From NCBI RefSeq assembly GCF_900292015.1, contig NZ_LR130759.1:558001-622000 (forward strand): a stretch of DNA of 64,000 nt, read 5' to 3'. This document shows positions 23,492 to 35,095 of this stretch, piece by piece; the stretch's first letter is position 1; each line of letters starts with the position of its first letter. The notes beneath the pieces are model-generated. The model ran no database searches and was not told the DNA's origin. It saw nothing but the letters and a program-made list of their open reading frames with translations. Both the position numbers and the translations under genes were made by a program. This DNA comes from Mycobacterium basiliense. GTDB lineage: Bacteria; Actinomycetota; Actinomycetes; Mycobacteriales; Mycobacteriaceae.

Positions 23492-25369
23492 ATGGCTCGT
23501 GCGGTCGGTATCGACCTCGGGACCACCAACTCCGTCGTCGCAGTTCTCGAAGGTGGCGACCCGGTTGTTGTCGCCAACTCGGAGGGCTCCCGCACCACTC
23601 CGTCGGTCGTCGCGTTCGCGCGCAACGGCGAAGTGCTGGTCGGTCAGCCCGCCAAGAACCAGGCGGTGACCAACGTCGACCGCACCATTCGTTCGGTCAA
23701 ACGGCACATGGGCAGCGACTGGTCGATCGAGATCGACGACAAAAAATACACGGCTCCAGAAATCAGCGCTCGCGTCTTGATGAAGCTGAAGCGCGACGCC
23801 GAGGCCTACCTCGGTGAGGACATCACCGACGCGGTGATCACCGTGCCCGCCTACTTCAATGACGCCCAGCGTCAGGCCACCAAGGATGCCGGCCAGATCG
23901 CCGGCATGAACGTGCTGCGGATCGTCAACGAGCCGACCGCGGCCGCGCTGGCCTACGGCCTGGACAAGGGTGAGAAAGAACAGACCATCTTGGTCTTCGA
24001 CCTCGGCGGCGGCACCTTCGACGTATCTCTGCTCGAGATCGGCGAGGGAGTGGTTGAGGTGCGTGCCACCTCGGGTGACAACCACCTCGGCGGCGACGAC
24101 TGGGACGACCGCGTCGTCGACTGGCTGGTCGACAAGTTCAAGGCCAGCAGCGGCATCGACCTCACCAAGGACAAGATGGCCATGCAGCGGCTTCGCGAAG
24201 CCGCCGAGAAGGCCAAGATCGAGCTGAGCTCGAGCCAGAGCACCTCGATCAACCTCCCCTACATCACCGTCGACGCCGACAAGAACCCGTTGTTCCTCGA
24301 CGAGCAACTGACTCGCGCGGAGTTCCAGCGCATCACGCAGGACCTGCTCGACCGCACCCGCAAGCCATTCCAGTCGGTCATCGCCGACACCGGCATCTCG
24401 GTGTCGCAGATCGACCACGTCGTGCTGGTGGGCGGTTCGACCCGGATGCCCGCGGTCACCGAGCTGGTCAAAGAACTCACCGGAGGCAAGGAGCCCAACA
24501 AGGGCGTCAACCCTGACGAGGTTGTCGCCGTGGGCGCCGCGCTGCAGGCCGGTGTGCTCAAGGGCGAAGTCAAAGACGTTCTGTTGCTTGACGTTACGCC
24601 GCTGAGCCTGGGTATTGAGACCAAGGGCGGCGTGATGACCAAGCTGATCGAGCGCAACACCACCATCCCGACCAAGCGGTCGGAGACCTTCACCACTGCC
24701 GACGACAACCAGCCGTCGGTGCAGATTCAGGTGTATCAGGGTGAGCGCGAGATCGCGTCGCACAATAAGCTGCTCGGCTCCTTCGAGCTGACCGGTATCC
24801 CGCCGGCGCCGCGGGGCGTGCCGCAGATCGAGGTCACATTCGACATCGACGCCAACGGCATCGTGCACGTCACGGCCAAGGACAAGGGCACTGGCAAAGA
24901 GAACACCATCCGGATCCAGGAAGGCTCGGGCCTGTCCAAGGAAGAGATCGACCGGATGATCAAGGACGCCGAAGCGCACGCCGAGGAGGACCGCAACCGT
25001 CGCGAAGAGGCCGACGTGCGCAACCAGGCCGAGACGCTGGTCTACCAGACGGAGAAGTTTGTCAAAGAACAGCGCGAGGCCGAGGGCGGCTCCAAGGTGC
25101 CCGAGGACACCTTGAACAAAGTGGACGCCGCTGTCAGCGAAGCGAAGTCGGCGCTTGGCGGAACGGATATTGCCGCGATCAAGTCGGCGATGGAGAAGCT
25201 CGGCCAGGAGTCCCAGGCGCTGGGCCAGGCGATCTATGAGGCCACCCAGGCTGACGCCCAGGCCGCGTCGGCGGCCGCCGGTGCCGCCGCGCCGGGCGGC
25301 GCTCAGGCCGGTGCCGACGACGATGTGGTGGACGCGGAGGTAGTCGACGACGACCAGGGTGCAAAGTGA
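23492..25369 (+). CDS. dnaK: Chaperone protein DnaK (Hsp70)
   Basis: A 625-aa protein, the M. tuberculosis length. The nucleotide-binding domain (1-360) has IDLGTTNS at 7-14, the FDLGGGTFD loop at about 169-177 and VGGSTRMP at about 311-318. The linker is [10 protein letters not shown] near 362-371, followed by the substrate-binding domain and a helical lid. The tail is Ala/Gly-rich and ends in acidic [11 protein letters not shown] near-perfect AGGAGG precedes the ATG. Cytoplasmic ATP-dependent folding chaperone working with GrpE and DnaJ1, and HspR corepressor in actinobacteria. Its stop overlaps the GTG start of grpE. Confidence 0.98.
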   Translation: MARAVGIDLGTTNSVVAVLEGGDPVVVANSEGSRTTPSVVAFARNGEVLVGQPAKNQAVTNVDRTIRSVKRHMGSDWSIEIDDKKYTAPEISARVLMKLKRDAEAYLGEDITDAVITVPAYFNDAQRQATKDAGQIAGMNVLRIVNEPTAAALAYGLDKGEKEQTILVFDLGGGTFDVSLLEIGEGVVEVRATSGDNHLGGDDWDDRVVDWLVDKFKASSGIDLTKDKMAMQRLREAAEKAKIELSSSQSTSINLPYITVDADKNPLFLDEQLTRAEFQRITQDLLDRTRKPFQSVIADTGISVSQIDHVVLVGGSTRMPAVTELVKELTGGKEPNKGVNPDEVVAVGAALQAGVLKGEVKDVLLLDVTPLSLGIETKGGVMTKLIERNTTIPTKRSETFTTADDNQPSVQIQVYQGEREIASHNKLLGSFELTGIPPAPRGVPQIEVTFDIDANGIVHVTAKDKGTGKENTIRIQEGSGLSKEEIDRMIKDAEAHAEEDRNRREEADVRNQAETLVYQTEKFVKEQREAEGGSKVPEDTLNKVDAAVSEAKSALGGTDIAAIKSAMEKLGQESQALGQAIYEATQADAQAASAAAGAAAPGGAQAGADDDVVDAEVVDDDQGAK

Positions 25370-26031
25370 CCAACGGAAATCCGCAAACCGAAGGCAATCC
25401 GCAGGAGCAAGTCACCGTTACCGACAACCGACGGATCGATCCTGAGACGGGTGAAGTCCGGCACGTCCCTCCCGGCGATACGCCGGGAGGGACGGCGCCC
25501 GCGGATGCGGTGAACAAGATCTCCGAGCTAACCGCCGATCTGCAACGTGTTCAGGCCGACTTCGCCAACTACCGAAAGCGGGCGCTGCGTGATCAGCAGG
25601 CCGCCGCGGATCGGGCCAAGGCGGGGGTGGTCAGCCAATTGCTGCACGTGGTGGACGATCTGGAACGGGCGCGCAAGCACGGTGATCTGGACTCTGGTCC
25701 GCTCAAAGCGGTTGCCGACAAGCTGATGAGCGCGTTGAACGGGCTCGGTCTGACGCCGTTCGGTGCCGAAGGCGAGGATTTCGACCCGGTGCTGCACGAA
25801 GCGGTGCAGCACGAGGGCGATGGCGGCGAGGGATCCAAGCCGGTGATCGGCACCGTCATGCGTCAGGGTTACCAGCTCGGTGAGCATGTGCTGCGCAACG
25901 CCCTGGTGGCGGTGGTCGACACGGTTGCCGACGCCACCTCTGCGCCGGAGCCCACGGCGGCCTCGGCTGAGGGCGGCGCCGAAAACGGTGGGTCCGACAC
26001 GGGCGATAACGCCGACGCCCCCGCTGAATAG
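25366..26031 (+). CDS. grpE: GrpE nucleotide-exchange factor
   Basis: A 221-aa protein from GTG 25366, overlapping the dnaK stop by four bases. Residues 1-45 are disordered and polar. The coiled-coil dimerisation helix (about 50-95, with [14 protein letters not shown]) is followed by the beta-sheet domain containing HEAVQHEGD and [20 protein letters not shown], the family signature. The Ala/Glu/Gly/Asp tail is typical of mycobacteria. It releases ADP from DnaK. A 14-bp perfect hairpin lies within codons 33-43 and may modulate downstream expression. Confidence 0.97.
   Translation: MTNGNPQTEGNPQEQVTVTDNRRIDPETGEVRHVPPGDTPGGTAPADAVNKISELTADLQRVQADFANYRKRALRDQQAAADRAKAGVVSQLLHVVDDLERARKHGDLDSGPLKAVADKLMSALNGLGLTPFGAEGEDFDPVLHEAVQHEGDGGEGSKPVIGTVMRQGYQLGEHVLRNALVAVVDTVADATSAPEPTAASAEGGAENGGSDTGDNADAPAE
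25464..25494 (+). promoter_or_regulatory. 14-bp perfect hairpin within the 5' coding part of grpE
   Basis: Arms 25464-25477 (CGTCCCTCCCGGCG) and 25481-25494 are exact reverse complements with a 3-nt ATA loop, in the codons for [12 protein letters not shown]. No U-tract follows. Such a stable stem between dnaK and the rest of the operon could be an attenuator or RNA-processing site that keeps dnaK mRNA above grpE-dnaJ1-hspR. The structure is visible; its function is inference. Confidence 0.6.
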
Positions 26032-26088
26032 GGCCCAGAATCAGGACGACAACAAAACATGGACATGAAGGTAAGGAGGTGACGCGGC

Positions 26089-27276
26089 ATGGCCCAGCGT
26101 GAATGGGTCGAAAAGGACTTCTATAAGGAGCTGGGCGTCTCCTCCGACGCCACTCCCGAAGAGATCAAGCGGGTGGCTCGCAAGCTACTTGCGGAGAATC
26201 ATCCCGACCGCAACCCCGGCAACAAGACGGCCGAGGAGCGGTACAAGGCCGTCTCCGAGGCCAAGGAAGTACTCACCGATCCGGCCAAGCGCAAGGAGTA
26301 CGACGAAACTCGCCGGCTCTTTGCCGGTGGCGGATTCGGCGGCCGGCGGTTTGACGCGGGCGGATTCGGCGGCTTCGGGGGCGCCAGCTACGGCTCAGAC
26401 GGCGCCGAGTTCAACCTCAACGATCTGTTCGATGCCGCCAGCCGCTCCGGCGGCACCAACATCGGAGATCTGTTCGGCGGCTTGTTCGGGCGCGGCGGCA
26501 GCGCCCGTCCGAGCCGGCCACGCCGGGGCAACGACCTCGAGACCGAGACCCAACTGGATTTCGTCGAGGCCGCCAAAGGCGTGGCGATGCCGCTGCGGCT
26601 GACCAGCCCGGCGCCGTGCACCAACTGTCACGGCAGTGGAGCGCGGCCGGGCACCAGCCCCAAGGTGTGCCCAAACTGCAATGGCTCCGGTGTGATCAAC
26701 CGGAACCAGGGCGCATTCGGGTTCTCCGAGCCCTGCACCGACTGCCGGGGCAGCGGTTCGATCATCGAGCACCCCTGTGACGAGTGCAAAGGCACCGGCG
26801 TCACCACCCGCACCCGCACCATCAACGTGCGGATTCCGCCAGGTGTTGAGGACGGACAGCGGATCAGGTTGGCCGGACAGGGGGAAGCCGGCCTACGCGG
26901 GGCGCCCTCGGGGGATCTGTATGTGACCGTGCACGTGCGGCCGCACAAGATCTTCGGGCGCGACGGTGACGACCTGACCGTGACGGTTCCCGTCAGTTTC
27001 ACCGAGTTGGCTTTGGGCTCAACGCTTTCGGTGCCGACGTTGGACGGGTCCGTCGGCGTCCGGGTGCCGAAGGGGACCGCCGACGGGCGCATCCTACGGG
27101 TGCGTGGACGCGGTGTGCCCAAGCGCAGCGGCGGAAGCGGCGACCTTCTGGTCACCGTCAAGGTGGCAGTCCCGCCGAATCTGGAAGGCGCCGCGCAGGA
27201 AGCGCTGGAAGCCTATGCAGCGGCCGAGCGGTCCAGTGGATTCAATCCCAGGGCAGGTTGGGCAGGTAACAGCTAA
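26089..27276 (+). CDS. dnaJ1: Chaperone protein DnaJ1 (Hsp40)
   Basis: A 395-aa type I J-protein. AAGGAGGTGA precedes the ATG. The J domain (10-75) contains the essential HPD in ENHPDRNPGN. A Gly/Phe-rich segment (about 82-130) follows. Four zinc-binding repeats, CTNCHGSG, CPNCNGSG, CTDCRGSG and CDECKGTG, lie at about 178-245. The C-terminal substrate-binding domains include GDLYVTVHV and PTLDGSVGVRVPKGT. It delivers clients to DnaK and stimulates its ATPase. The gene abuts hspR with no gap. Confidence 0.97.
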   Translation: MAQREWVEKDFYKELGVSSDATPEEIKRVARKLLAENHPDRNPGNKTAEERYKAVSEAKEVLTDPAKRKEYDETRRLFAGGGFGGRRFDAGGFGGFGGASYGSDGAEFNLNDLFDAASRSGGTNIGDLFGGLFGRGGSARPSRPRRGNDLETETQLDFVEAAKGVAMPLRLTSPAPCTNCHGSGARPGTSPKVCPNCNGSGVINRNQGAFGFSEPCTDCRGSGSIIEHPCDECKGTGVTTRTRTINVRIPPGVEDGQRIRLAGQGEAGLRGAPSGDLYVTVHVRPHKIFGRDGDDLTVTVPVSFTELALGSTLSVPTLDGSVGVRVPKGTADGRILRVRGRGVPKRSGGSGDLLVTVKVAVPPNLEGAAQEALEAYAAAERSSGFNPRAGWAGNS

Positions 27277-27663
27277 ATGGCCAAGAGTCCGCGCGAAGGG
27301 GAAACCCGCACCTTTCTGATTTCGGTAGCAGCCGAGCTGGCCGGCATGCACGCGCAAACGCTGCGCACCTACGACCGACTCGGCCTGGTCAGTCCGCGGC
27401 GGACCACCGGTGGTGGGCGCCGCTATTCGGAGCGCGACGTCGACCTGCTGCGGCAGGTGCAGCATCTCTCGCAAGACGAGGGGGTCAACCTGGCCGGTAT
27501 CAAGCGCATCATCGAGCTGACCAATCAGGTCGAGGCGCTGCAGGCGAGGTTGGCGGAAATGGCCGATGAACTCGAGACGATGCGCGCAAAGCAACGCCGT
27601 GAGGTGGCGCTGGTGCCCAAGAGCACGGCACTGGTCGTGTGGCAGCCGCGCCGGCCCCGCTGA
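27277..27663 (+). CDS. hspR: HspR, MerR-family heat-shock repressor
   Basis: A 128-aa protein starting immediately after the dnaJ1 stop. The MerR-type winged helix (about 8-78) includes FLISVAAELAGMHAQTLRTYDRLGLV and GGGRRYSERDVDLL. A coiled-coil dimerisation helix (about 85-112) follows, and then a hydrophobic-basic tail LVVWQPRRPR. It represses the dnaK operon and clpB through HAIR elements, all of which are present here (23375, 23430, 48279). It is the last gene of its own target operon, giving autoregulation. Confidence 0.96.
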   Translation: MAKSPREGETRTFLISVAAELAGMHAQTLRTYDRLGLVSPRRTTGGGRRYSERDVDLLRQVQHLSQDEGVNLAGIKRIIELTNQVEALQARLAEMADELETMRAKQRREVALVPKSTALVVWQPRRPR

Positions 27664-27668
27664 GCTGC

Positions 27669-27691
27669 CCCCGGCCTGCTCCGACCCGGGG
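27669..27691. terminator. Short GC-rich inverted repeat between convergent hspR and PPE genes
   Basis: CCCCGG at 27669-27674 pairs with CCGGGG at 27686-27691 across an 11-nt loop, within the 40-bp gap separating the two stop codons. It could serve both strands as a terminator. The stem is only 6 bp and lacks a U-tract, so the call is tentative. Confidence 0.35.
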
Positions 27692-27703
27692 CGACGGCTC
27701 GGT

Positions 27704-30700
27704 CTAGTTGTTGAAGAAGCCGGAGAGGTTGGACCCGGTGTTGAAGAAGCCCGAGATGTAGGCCGCGGCGTCCTTGACCTTGCTGGTGTTGAACCAGCCC
27801 GAGACGGTATTGCCCACGTTCACCAGGCCCGATTGCAGATCGCCGAAGTTGTAGACACCCGAGGTCTGGCTGCTTCCCGAGCCGAAGGGGTCCATGCTGC
27901 CGTTCAAGAAACCCGAATCGTAGGCGCCGATGTTCCCTAGCCCCGATGTGAAGCCGGTGCCGGAGTTGAAGAAGCCCGACGAGTCGTTGCTGGTGAAGTT
28001 GAAGAAGCCCGGCGCTGGCGCCATGTCGACCGCGATGGCGAGCGGCCCGCCGTCGAGATTGATCGACGTGTTGAGCGCAGGGGGACCCACGGTGAAGTTC
28101 TGGCTGGAGCCGGCGATCTGAATGCTGGGGACGTTGATCGGGGGGATATAGAAGGAGTAGGGGAACGGGTAATTGAACTTGATTCCCAAGATCTTGTACG
28201 AGTAGCCGTATTTGCCGGAGATGGTGAACGACGAAATATCGAAGCTATGGATCTTTGCGCCGCTGATGTCGAGGCTGATCGGTGTTTGGAAGTTTGCGTA
28301 GATGTCGAGGTCCACCGGAACGGTGGGGACGTTGAGCGTGTACACGAAGCCCAGCTGGCCTAGCTCATTGCCACGCAACAAGAAGCCGTTGTTCATGCTG
28401 CCGGAGTTGAAACCACCGGTGTTGATGTCGCCGAGGTTGGCAAATCCGGTGTTGGTGTCGCCCACATTGAAGTAGCCGGTGTTGCCGACACCGGTGTTGA
28501 AGGAGCCGGTGTTGACGTCGCCGGTATTGAGATTGCCGGTGTTGTAGTTGCCCGCGTTCGCGACGCCGGTGTTGGCGATGCCGGAGTTGAACAGGCCCGT
28601 GTTGGCGATGGCCGTATTACCGATGCCGGTGTTGTAGTTGCCGGTGTTCCCGATGCCCCAGTTTCCGGTGCCCGAGTTTCCGATACCGACGTTGCCGGTA
28701 CCCGAGTTGAACAGGCCGACGTTGTCGGTGCCGCTGTTCAGCGAGTCGAAACCGCGCAGGCCGTCACCGAAGAGCCCGATTCCGATGTTGTTGTTGCCGG
28801 TGTTGCCGAAGCCGATGTTGCCGTCACCGGTGTTGCCGATGCCGATGTTGTTGCTGCCGGTGTTGCCGAAGCCGAAGTTGTAGTTGCCGTCGGTCAACGA
28901 GGCACCGGAATTGCCGAAGCCGAAGTTGTTGCTGCCCAGGTTCCCGAAGCCGATGTTGTTGCTGCCGATGTTTGCGGCACCGAAGTTGAGGTTGCCGATG
29001 TTGGCGCCACCAAGGTTGATGCCGCCGACGTTGGTGGCGCCCAGGTTGAAATCGCCAACGTTGGCGGCGCCAAGGTTCAGGATGCCGAGGTTGGCAAAGC
29101 CCAGGTTGAAGGTGGTGCCGCCCGCGGAGTCACGGAACAGGCCGGCGAGGTTGGTGCCCGCATTTCCGACGCCCGAGAGATAGGCCGCCGTAGCGGTGTC
29201 CAGCCCGCTCGTGTTGAACAGGCCCGAAACGCTGTTGCCGTAGTTCGCTAGGCCGGATTGGACCGCGCCCAGGTTTCCGTAGCCCGAGAAGTCGGTGCCG
29301 GAGTTGAAGAAGCCCGATCCGCTGCCAGCGCCGTTGTTGAAGAAGCCCGATGAGTAGCTGGTGGTGGTGTTTCCGAATCCTGGGGCCGCGGCGATGTCAA
29401 ACAGCGGGATGCCGACCAGGCCCTGGTAGTCGCCCCGTGCCAGGATGCCGTTGCTGTAGTTGCCGGAGATGAAAATGCCGGTGTCAACGTCGCCGGTATT
29501 GGCCCAACCGGTGTCGTAGTTACCCGAATTGAAGCCGCCCGTGTTGTAGCTTCCCGTGTTGGCGTCGCCCGTGTTGGCGCTGCCGGCGTTGAAGGTGCCG
29601 GTGTTGAAGTCGCCGGCGTTGGCGATGCCGGTGTTGGCGATGCCGGTGTTGAACAAGCCGGTGTCGTACCTGCCCGAATTGAATAGGCCGGCGTTGCCGA
29701 CGCCCGAGTTCCCGATGCCGATGTTGTCGCTACCCGAGTTGAACAAGCCGATGTTGTTGGTACCGGAGTTGAACAAGCCGATGTTGCCGCTGCCGGTATT
29801 CAGGGCGCCGAAGCCGCGCAGTGCGTCGCCGTCGAGTCCGAATCCGATGTTGTTGTTGCCGTTGTTGCCGAAGCCGATGTTGCCGTCGCCGGTGTTGCCG
29901 AAGCCGATGTTGTTGCTGCCGGTGTTACCAAAGCCGACGTTGTAGTTACCGTCGGTCAACGAGGCGCCGGAATTGCCGAAGCCGAAGTTGTTGCTGCCGA
30001 TGTTGCCGAAACCGAAGTTGGTGTCGCCGACGTTTCCGCCACCAAAGTTGAGGTTGCCGACGTTGCCGGCGCCGAAGTTCAGGTCCCCGATATTTCCGAA
30101 GCCCACGTTGTAGTCGCCAACGTTGGCCGCGCCCGCATTGAAGATACCGACGTCCGCGAAGCCGAGGTTAAATGTCGAATCCGGCGCATTGCCCGAGGCA
30201 TCGTTGTAGAAACCGGAAAGGTCGGTGCCGATATTTGCAATGCCCGAAACAAACGCAGGCGTCGAGAAGTCCAGCGTGCTGGTGTTGAGGAATCCCGAGA
30301 TGCTGTTGCCAAGGTTGCCCAAACCCGATTCAAGGTCGCCGTAGTTGCGCACGCCCGAGTTTCCGTCGATAAAGCTGACATTCAGGAAGCCCGAATTGTT
30401 GCTGCCGACGTTTCCAAAGCCCGAAGAGCTGCCATCACCGGAGTTGAAGAAACCCGACGACAGGCTGGTGGTCGAGTTCCCGAAACCGGGACCGGCCGGA
30501 ATATCGACGAGTGGGATGGTGAAGGGGCCCAGGGTACCGTTGGTATTTACCCCCAACACCGTGGAACCGTCGGTGTTGCCGATAGTGCTGGTCAACGTGG
30601 GCCCGGAAATCGAGATGTCTTCGAACGTGATGGGGCTGATATTGAGGTCCCAATAGAGCTTGACGTTTACCTTGCCGACCCCGGGTATCTTGTATTTTAT

Positions 30701-33700
30701 TTTGCCGTTGAGGTTGGCCGTGATCTTCGGCAAGGTGAAGCTGTCGATGATGATCGTCCCGACATCGACAGTGATCGGGAGACTTACCGGGAAGCTCAAA
30801 TTCAGGTTCACCGGTATGGCCGGAACGTTGACCGTGTAGTTGAAGGCACCCAGGTTGCCCTGGAAATCGCCACGCCACAACAAGCCGTTGTTGTAATCGC
30901 CGGAGATGAGAGCGCCGGTGTTGACGTTGCCGGTGTTGGCCCATCCGGTGTTGAAGTCGCCCACGTTGAGCGAGCCCGTGTTGCTCTGGCCCAGGTTGAA
31001 ATTGCCGGTGTTGTGGTCGCCGATGTTGAAGGCTCCGGTGTTGTAGTTGCCCACGTTGCCGAGGCCGGTGTTGACGGTGCCGGCGTTGAACAAGCCGGTG
31101 TTGGCCAGGCCCGAGTTGCCGATGCCGGTGTTGTAGCTGCCGGAGTTGCCGATGCCGGCGTTGCCGGTGCCGGAGTTGCCGATGCCGACGTTGTTGGTGC
31201 CGGAATTGAAAATACCGATGTTTCCGTCGCCCGAGTTCCAACCCCCGAACCCGTTCAGACCGTCGCCGTTTAACCCGATGCCGGTGTTGTTGTTGCCGGT
31301 GTTGCCGAAGCCGATGTTGCCGTTGCCGGTGTTGCCGAAGCCGATGTTGTTGCTGCCCGTGTTGCCGAAGCCGAAGTTGTGGTTGCCGTCGGTCAACGAG
31401 GCACCGGAATTGCCGAAGCCGAAGTTGTCGCTGCCGATGTTTCCGAAGCCAAAGTTGGTGCCGCCGATGTTTCCGCCGCCGATGTTTCCGTTGCCGAGGT
31501 TCCCGGGGCCGATGTTGAAGCTGCCGACGTTTCCCAGGCCCACGTTGTAGTCGCCGAGGTTGGCGCCACCCACGTTGAGACTGCCCTCGTTGGCGAAGCC
31601 CACGCTGAACATTCGATCCTCGACATCGCCGGCGAGGAAAAATCCCGAGAGGTTATTGCCGACGTTGGACACACCCGAGAGGTTGGCTGCCGTCAGGAGG
31701 TCCAGCGAGCTGGTATTGAACAGGCCCGAAACACTGTTTCCGAGGTTGGCGATACCTGACTCCAGCGCGCCGTAGTTCTTGATGCCGGAGTTTCCGAGGC
31801 TGTCGGTGGCGAAGTTCAGGAAGCCCGAATTGCTGCCGCCCCCGTTTGCAAAGCCCGACGCGGTCCCGTTACCGGAGTTGAAGAATCCCGACGAGGGCAC
31901 GCTGGTCGAGTTGCCCAATCCCGGGCCGGACGGTACGTCGAGGACAATCGCCTGTACCAAGCCGGTGTCGACGACGAAGCTCGGCGTGAACACGGAATTT
32001 GGCCCGCCGATCGCGATGTCGATCACCGGACCGACAATCGTGATGGTCGGGAAGGTTTCGGGGCCGATTTTTCCGCTGACCACGCCGTAGGCACCGATCG
32101 GGATTTCGGGAATGGTGAAGCCCTCGATGACGGTGTTGCCGACGGTGAGGCTGATCGGGACGTCGATGGGGACGCTGAGGTCGAGGCTGGCGGTGACGGG
32201 CACCAGACCAAGCGCATAACTGAAGCCACCTTGGGCCCGATAGTCGGACCGCCACAAGATGCCGTTGTCGTAGTTGCCGGTCATCAAGGCGCCGGTGTTG
32301 ACGTTGCCCCCGTTTGCCAGGCCGGTGTTGTAGTCGCCCAGGTTGAACCAGCCGGTGTTGTAGTCACCCTGGTTGGCGCCACCGGTGTTGGTGCTGCCCA
32401 CGTTGTACGCACCCGAGTTGTAGTCGCCCGGGTTGCCGATGCCGGTGTTGAAGTTGCCGATGTTGAACAGGCCCGTATTGCCCAGGCCTACGTTGCCGAC
32501 GCCGGTGTTGTAGCTGCCGGTGTTGCCGATGCCGGCGTTGCCGGTGCCGGTGTTGCCGATGCCGACGTTGTTGTTGCCGGAGTTGAACACGCCGATGTTG
32601 CCGCTGCCCGAATTCAGACCGCCAGCGAAATTGATGCCCTGCTGGCCGTTGCCGGTCAGCCCGATGCCGAAGTTGCCGTTGCCGTCGTTGCCGAAGCCGA
32701 TGTTGCCGTCGCCGGTGTTGCCGAAGCCGATGTTGTTGCTGCCGGTGTTGCCGAAGCCGATGTTGTTGAACCCCGCCGTCAATCCCGGTCCGGCGTTGCC
32801 GAACCCGAAGTTGCCGCTGCCGAGGTTGCCGCTGCCGATGTTGTAGTCGCCGAGGTTTCCGCCGCCGAAGTTTGCTTCGCCGATGTTTCCGCCGCCGAAG
32901 TTGAGGTCGCCGACGTTTCCGTTGCCGACGTTGTAGTGGCCGATATTTGCGCTACCGAAGTTCAGGCCACCGTCGTTGCCGAGGCCCACGTTGAAGGTGG
33001 TGGCGCTTACGCCGTCACGAAGCACGCCCGCGATGTTGCTGCCGATGTTGCCCAAGCCCGATACATTGGCCGGCGTCGCAAGGTCCAGCCCCGTGGTGTT
33101 GTAGATGCCCGAGATGGTGTTGCCGACGTTGAACACGCCCGATTCCAGAGCACCGTAGTTGAGCAAGCCCGAGATTCCTGAGGCGCTTGAGGTCGTGTTG
33201 AAGAAGCCCGACGAGCCGCCGCTGCCCTGGTTGAAGAAGCCGGAGGACGGGCTGGCGCTGGTGTTCCCGAGGCCCGTGGTGGGTGGGATGTAGATCAGTT
33301 GCAGCTGGATAGGGCTGACGTCGTAGGAAAGGGACAGATCCAGCGATGCGGGTCCCAGCGTGGCATCTATCGGCGGGCCGACGATCGTGATCGGTGGGAT
33401 GGTGATCGGGCCGATGTAGCCCCCGTTGAGGAAGGTCTGCTTGGGAATGGTTGCGCCCGGCGTGGTGATAGTGGGGATGGTGGCGCTGAAGGTGTTATCG
33501 AGCGGGATGCTCACGGCGTAGTCGCCGCTGGTCCCGCCAAAGTTAATCTTGAGATCGATGCCAAGCGCCCGGTAGTCGTCCTGCCAGAAGAGGCCGTTGC
33601 TGTAGCTCCCCGAGATAAATGCGCCCGTGTCGACATCACCGGTATTTGCAATGCCGGTGTTGAGGTTGCCCGCGTTGAACGCGCCAGTGTTGGTGTCTCC

Positions 33701-34921
33701 CGCGTTGTAGCTGCCCGAGTTGTAGTTGCCCGTGTTTGCCCAGCCCGTGTTGGCGAGGCCGGGGTTGAACACCCCGGTATTGCTCACGCCCGAGTTGCCA
33801 ACGCCCGTGTTGTAGCTGCCCGAGTTCAGCACTCCGAAATTCCCGGTGCCGGAGTTGAGCAGTCCGATGTTTCCGGTGCCGGAGTTGAGCAGTCCGATGT
33901 TTCCGGTGCCCGAGTTCAGGGCGCCGAAGCCCATCTCGCCGTTGCCGGTGAGGCCGATCCCTATGTTGTTGCTGCCGGTGTTGCCAAAGCCGATATTGAA
34001 GCTGCCGGTGTTGGCTAAGCCCTGGTTGCTGCTGCCGGTGTTGCCAAATCCCTGGTTATTGCTGCCTGAATTGCCAAAGCCCTGATTGCTGCTGCCTAAA
34101 TTGCCGAAGCCGAGGTTGTAGCTGCCGAGGTTTCCGCCGCCTAGATTTCCGTCACCGATATTGCCGTTGCCGAAGTTTCCGCTACCGATATTTCCCAGGC
34201 CCAGATTGGAAATGTCAACGCTGGCAGCGCCCAGGCTTGGTGGGCTCGATAGCGCCAGGCCCAGGTTGGGGATGCCCACAGCGCTTGCGGCGTCGGCGAC
34301 CGCCGCCTTGGCGGCGGCTGCCATGCCGGCGCTGGCGGGGGCGGCGCTGGCGATGTTCGCTGCGGCCGCGCCGCCGACCCGGCTCGCCAATCCGGTCAAG
34401 GCCTGCCCCGGTTTGGTCAAGGGTGTCAACGCTGAGGCAGCCGCGGAAGCCCCGGCGTGGTAGTCGAACATGGCGGCCACATCCTGGGCCCACATTTGCT
34501 CGTATTGGGCCTCGACGGCCGCGATAGCCGGGGCCGCGAGGCCCAGCACGTTGGAGTTCACCAGCGCCACCAGCATGGTGCGGTTGGCATCGATCATCGA
34601 CGGGTTGACCGTGGCCACCAGAGCCGCCTCGAAAGAAGCCAACGCCACCCGGACCTGATCGGCCGCCTGCTCGGCCTTGGCGCTCGCCGCGCTCAGCCAC
34701 ACTAGATAGGGCTGTGCAGCGCTGGCCATTGCCGCCGCCGCCGGACCTTGCCACGACCCGCCCGCCAGCCCTGAAGTCACCGACCCGAACGCACTCGCCG
34801 CGGCGAACAACTCCGCTGCGAGCCCATCCCAGGCCACCGCTGCCGCCAGCATTGGCCCCGACCCCGCGCCGAGGTGCATTCGGGCCGAATTGATCTCTGG
34901 GGGCAACGCCACAAAGCTCAT
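27704..34921 (-). CDS. PPE-MPTR family protein, 2405 aa
   Basis: Residues 1-180 form a PPE domain: [12 protein letters not shown] with Pro-Pro-Glu at 7-9, a WQG turn (SWQGPAA at about 57) and [22 protein letters not shown] near 138-158. The rest is major polymorphic tandem repeats (NxGxGN pentapeptides: [18 protein letters not shown]). About five super-modules are visible. In each, the repeat block ends in a GxxNTGxxxSGxYxNG(L/I)LxRxD segment (near 33590, 32255, 30880, 29435 and 28380). Usually a non-repetitive beta-rich stretch of about 100 residues follows, and then PSSGFFNSG. The family is exported by ESX-5. In H37Rv PPE7/PPE8 occupy the place after hspR. Function unknown. Confidence 0.93.
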   Translation of the reverse strand: MSFVALPPEINSARMHLGAGSGPMLAAAVAWDGLAAELFAAASAFGSVTSGLAGGSWQGPAAAAMASAAQPYLVWLSAASAKAEQAADQVRVALASFEAALVATVNPSMIDANRTMLVALVNSNVLGLAAPAIAAVEAQYEQMWAQDVAAMFDYHAGASAAASALTPLTKPGQALTGLASRVGGAAAANIASAAPASAGMAAAAKAAVADAASAVGIPNLGLALSSPPSLGAASVDISNLGLGNIGSGNFGNGNIGDGNLGGGNLGSYNLGFGNLGSSNQGFGNSGSNNQGFGNTGSSNQGLANTGSFNIGFGNTGSNNIGIGLTGNGEMGFGALNSGTGNIGLLNSGTGNIGLLNSGTGNFGVLNSGSYNTGVGNSGVSNTGVFNPGLANTGWANTGNYNSGSYNAGDTNTGAFNAGNLNTGIANTGDVDTGAFISGSYSNGLFWQDDYRALGIDLKINFGGTSGDYAVSIPLDNTFSATIPTITTPGATIPKQTFLNGGYIGPITIPPITIVGPPIDATLGPASLDLSLSYDVSPIQLQLIYIPPTTGLGNTSASPSSGFFNQGSGGSSGFFNTTSSASGISGLLNYGALESGVFNVGNTISGIYNTTGLDLATPANVSGLGNIGSNIAGVLRDGVSATTFNVGLGNDGGLNFGSANIGHYNVGNGNVGDLNFGGGNIGEANFGGGNLGDYNIGSGNLGSGNFGFGNAGPGLTAGFNNIGFGNTGSNNIGFGNTGDGNIGFGNDGNGNFGIGLTGNGQQGINFAGGLNSGSGNIGVFNSGNNNVGIGNTGTGNAGIGNTGSYNTGVGNVGLGNTGLFNIGNFNTGIGNPGDYNSGAYNVGSTNTGGANQGDYNTGWFNLGDYNTGLANGGNVNTGALMTGNYDNGILWRSDYRAQGGFSYALGLVPVTASLDLSVPIDVPISLTVGNTVIEGFTIPEIPIGAYGVVSGKIGPETFPTITIVGPVIDIAIGGPNSVFTPSFVVDTGLVQAIVLDVPSGPGLGNSTSVPSSGFFNSGNGTASGFANGGGSNSGFLNFATDSLGNSGIKNYGALESGIANLGNSVSGLFNTSSLDLLTAANLSGVSNVGNNLSGFFLAGDVEDRMFSVGFANEGSLNVGGANLGDYNVGLGNVGSFNIGPGNLGNGNIGGGNIGGTNFGFGNIGSDNFGFGNSGASLTDGNHNFGFGNTGSNNIGFGNTGNGNIGFGNTGNNNTGIGLNGDGLNGFGGWNSGDGNIGIFNSGTNNVGIGNSGTGNAGIGNSGSYNTGIGNSGLANTGLFNAGTVNTGLGNVGNYNTGAFNIGDHNTGNFNLGQSNTGSLNVGDFNTGWANTGNVNTGALISGDYNNGLLWRGDFQGNLGAFNYTVNVPAIPVNLNLSFPVSLPITVDVGTIIIDSFTLPKITANLNGKIKYKIPGVGKVNVKLYWDLNISPITFEDISISGPTLTSTIGNTDGSTVLGVNTNGTLGPFTIPLVDIPAGPGFGNSTTSLSSGFFNSGDGSSSGFGNVGSNNSGFLNVSFIDGNSGVRNYGDLESGLGNLGNSISGFLNTSTLDFSTPAFVSGIANIGTDLSGFYNDASGNAPDSTFNLGFADVGIFNAGAANVGDYNVGFGNIGDLNFGAGNVGNLNFGGGNVGDTNFGFGNIGSNNFGFGNSGASLTDGNYNVGFGNTGSNNIGFGNTGDGNIGFGNNGNNNIGFGLDGDALRGFGALNTGSGNIGLFNSGTNNIGLFNSGSDNIGIGNSGVGNAGLFNSGRYDTGLFNTGIANTGIANAGDFNTGTFNAGSANTGDANTGSYNTGGFNSGNYDTGWANTGDVDTGIFISGNYSNGILARGDYQGLVGIPLFDIAAAPGFGNTTTSYSSGFFNNGAGSGSGFFNSGTDFSGYGNLGAVQSGLANYGNSVSGLFNTSGLDTATAAYLSGVGNAGTNLAGLFRDSAGGTTFNLGFANLGILNLGAANVGDFNLGATNVGGINLGGANIGNLNFGAANIGSNNIGFGNLGSNNFGFGNSGASLTDGNYNFGFGNTGSNNIGIGNTGDGNIGFGNTGNNNIGIGLFGDGLRGFDSLNSGTDNVGLFNSGTGNVGIGNSGTGNWGIGNTGNYNTGIGNTAIANTGLFNSGIANTGVANAGNYNTGNLNTGDVNTGSFNTGVGNTGYFNVGDTNTGFANLGDINTGGFNSGSMNNGFLLRGNELGQLGFVYTLNVPTVPVDLDIYANFQTPISLDISGAKIHSFDISSFTISGKYGYSYKILGIKFNYPFPYSFYIPPINVPSIQIAGSSQNFTVGPPALNTSINLDGGPLAIAVDMAPAPGFFNFTSNDSSGFFNSGTGFTSGLGNIGAYDSGFLNGSMDPFGSGSSQTSGVYNFGDLQSGLVNVGNTVSGWFNTSKVKDAAAYISGFFNTGSNLSGFFNN

Positions 34922-35095
34922 TGGCCGCGCCTACTCGCCGCCACCAGGTGAAGGGCCGGGTGTTTCATGACAATAGTGACACTCATCCATAATTGCCGAG
35001 GGCTACTTCGGTCCTCAGGCTAACCGTTTTTGCGTATTCCGTTCCCGATTTCGGGTGGTTCGGCGAGAATTCGCAATGCTTAGTCGGGGATAGGA

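Noticed and set aside
23477..24979. 500-codon minus-strand open frame antisense to dnaK
   Set aside because: Long antisense frames are a well-known by-product of codon bias in GC-rich dnaK genes. It has no ribosome site or family motif.
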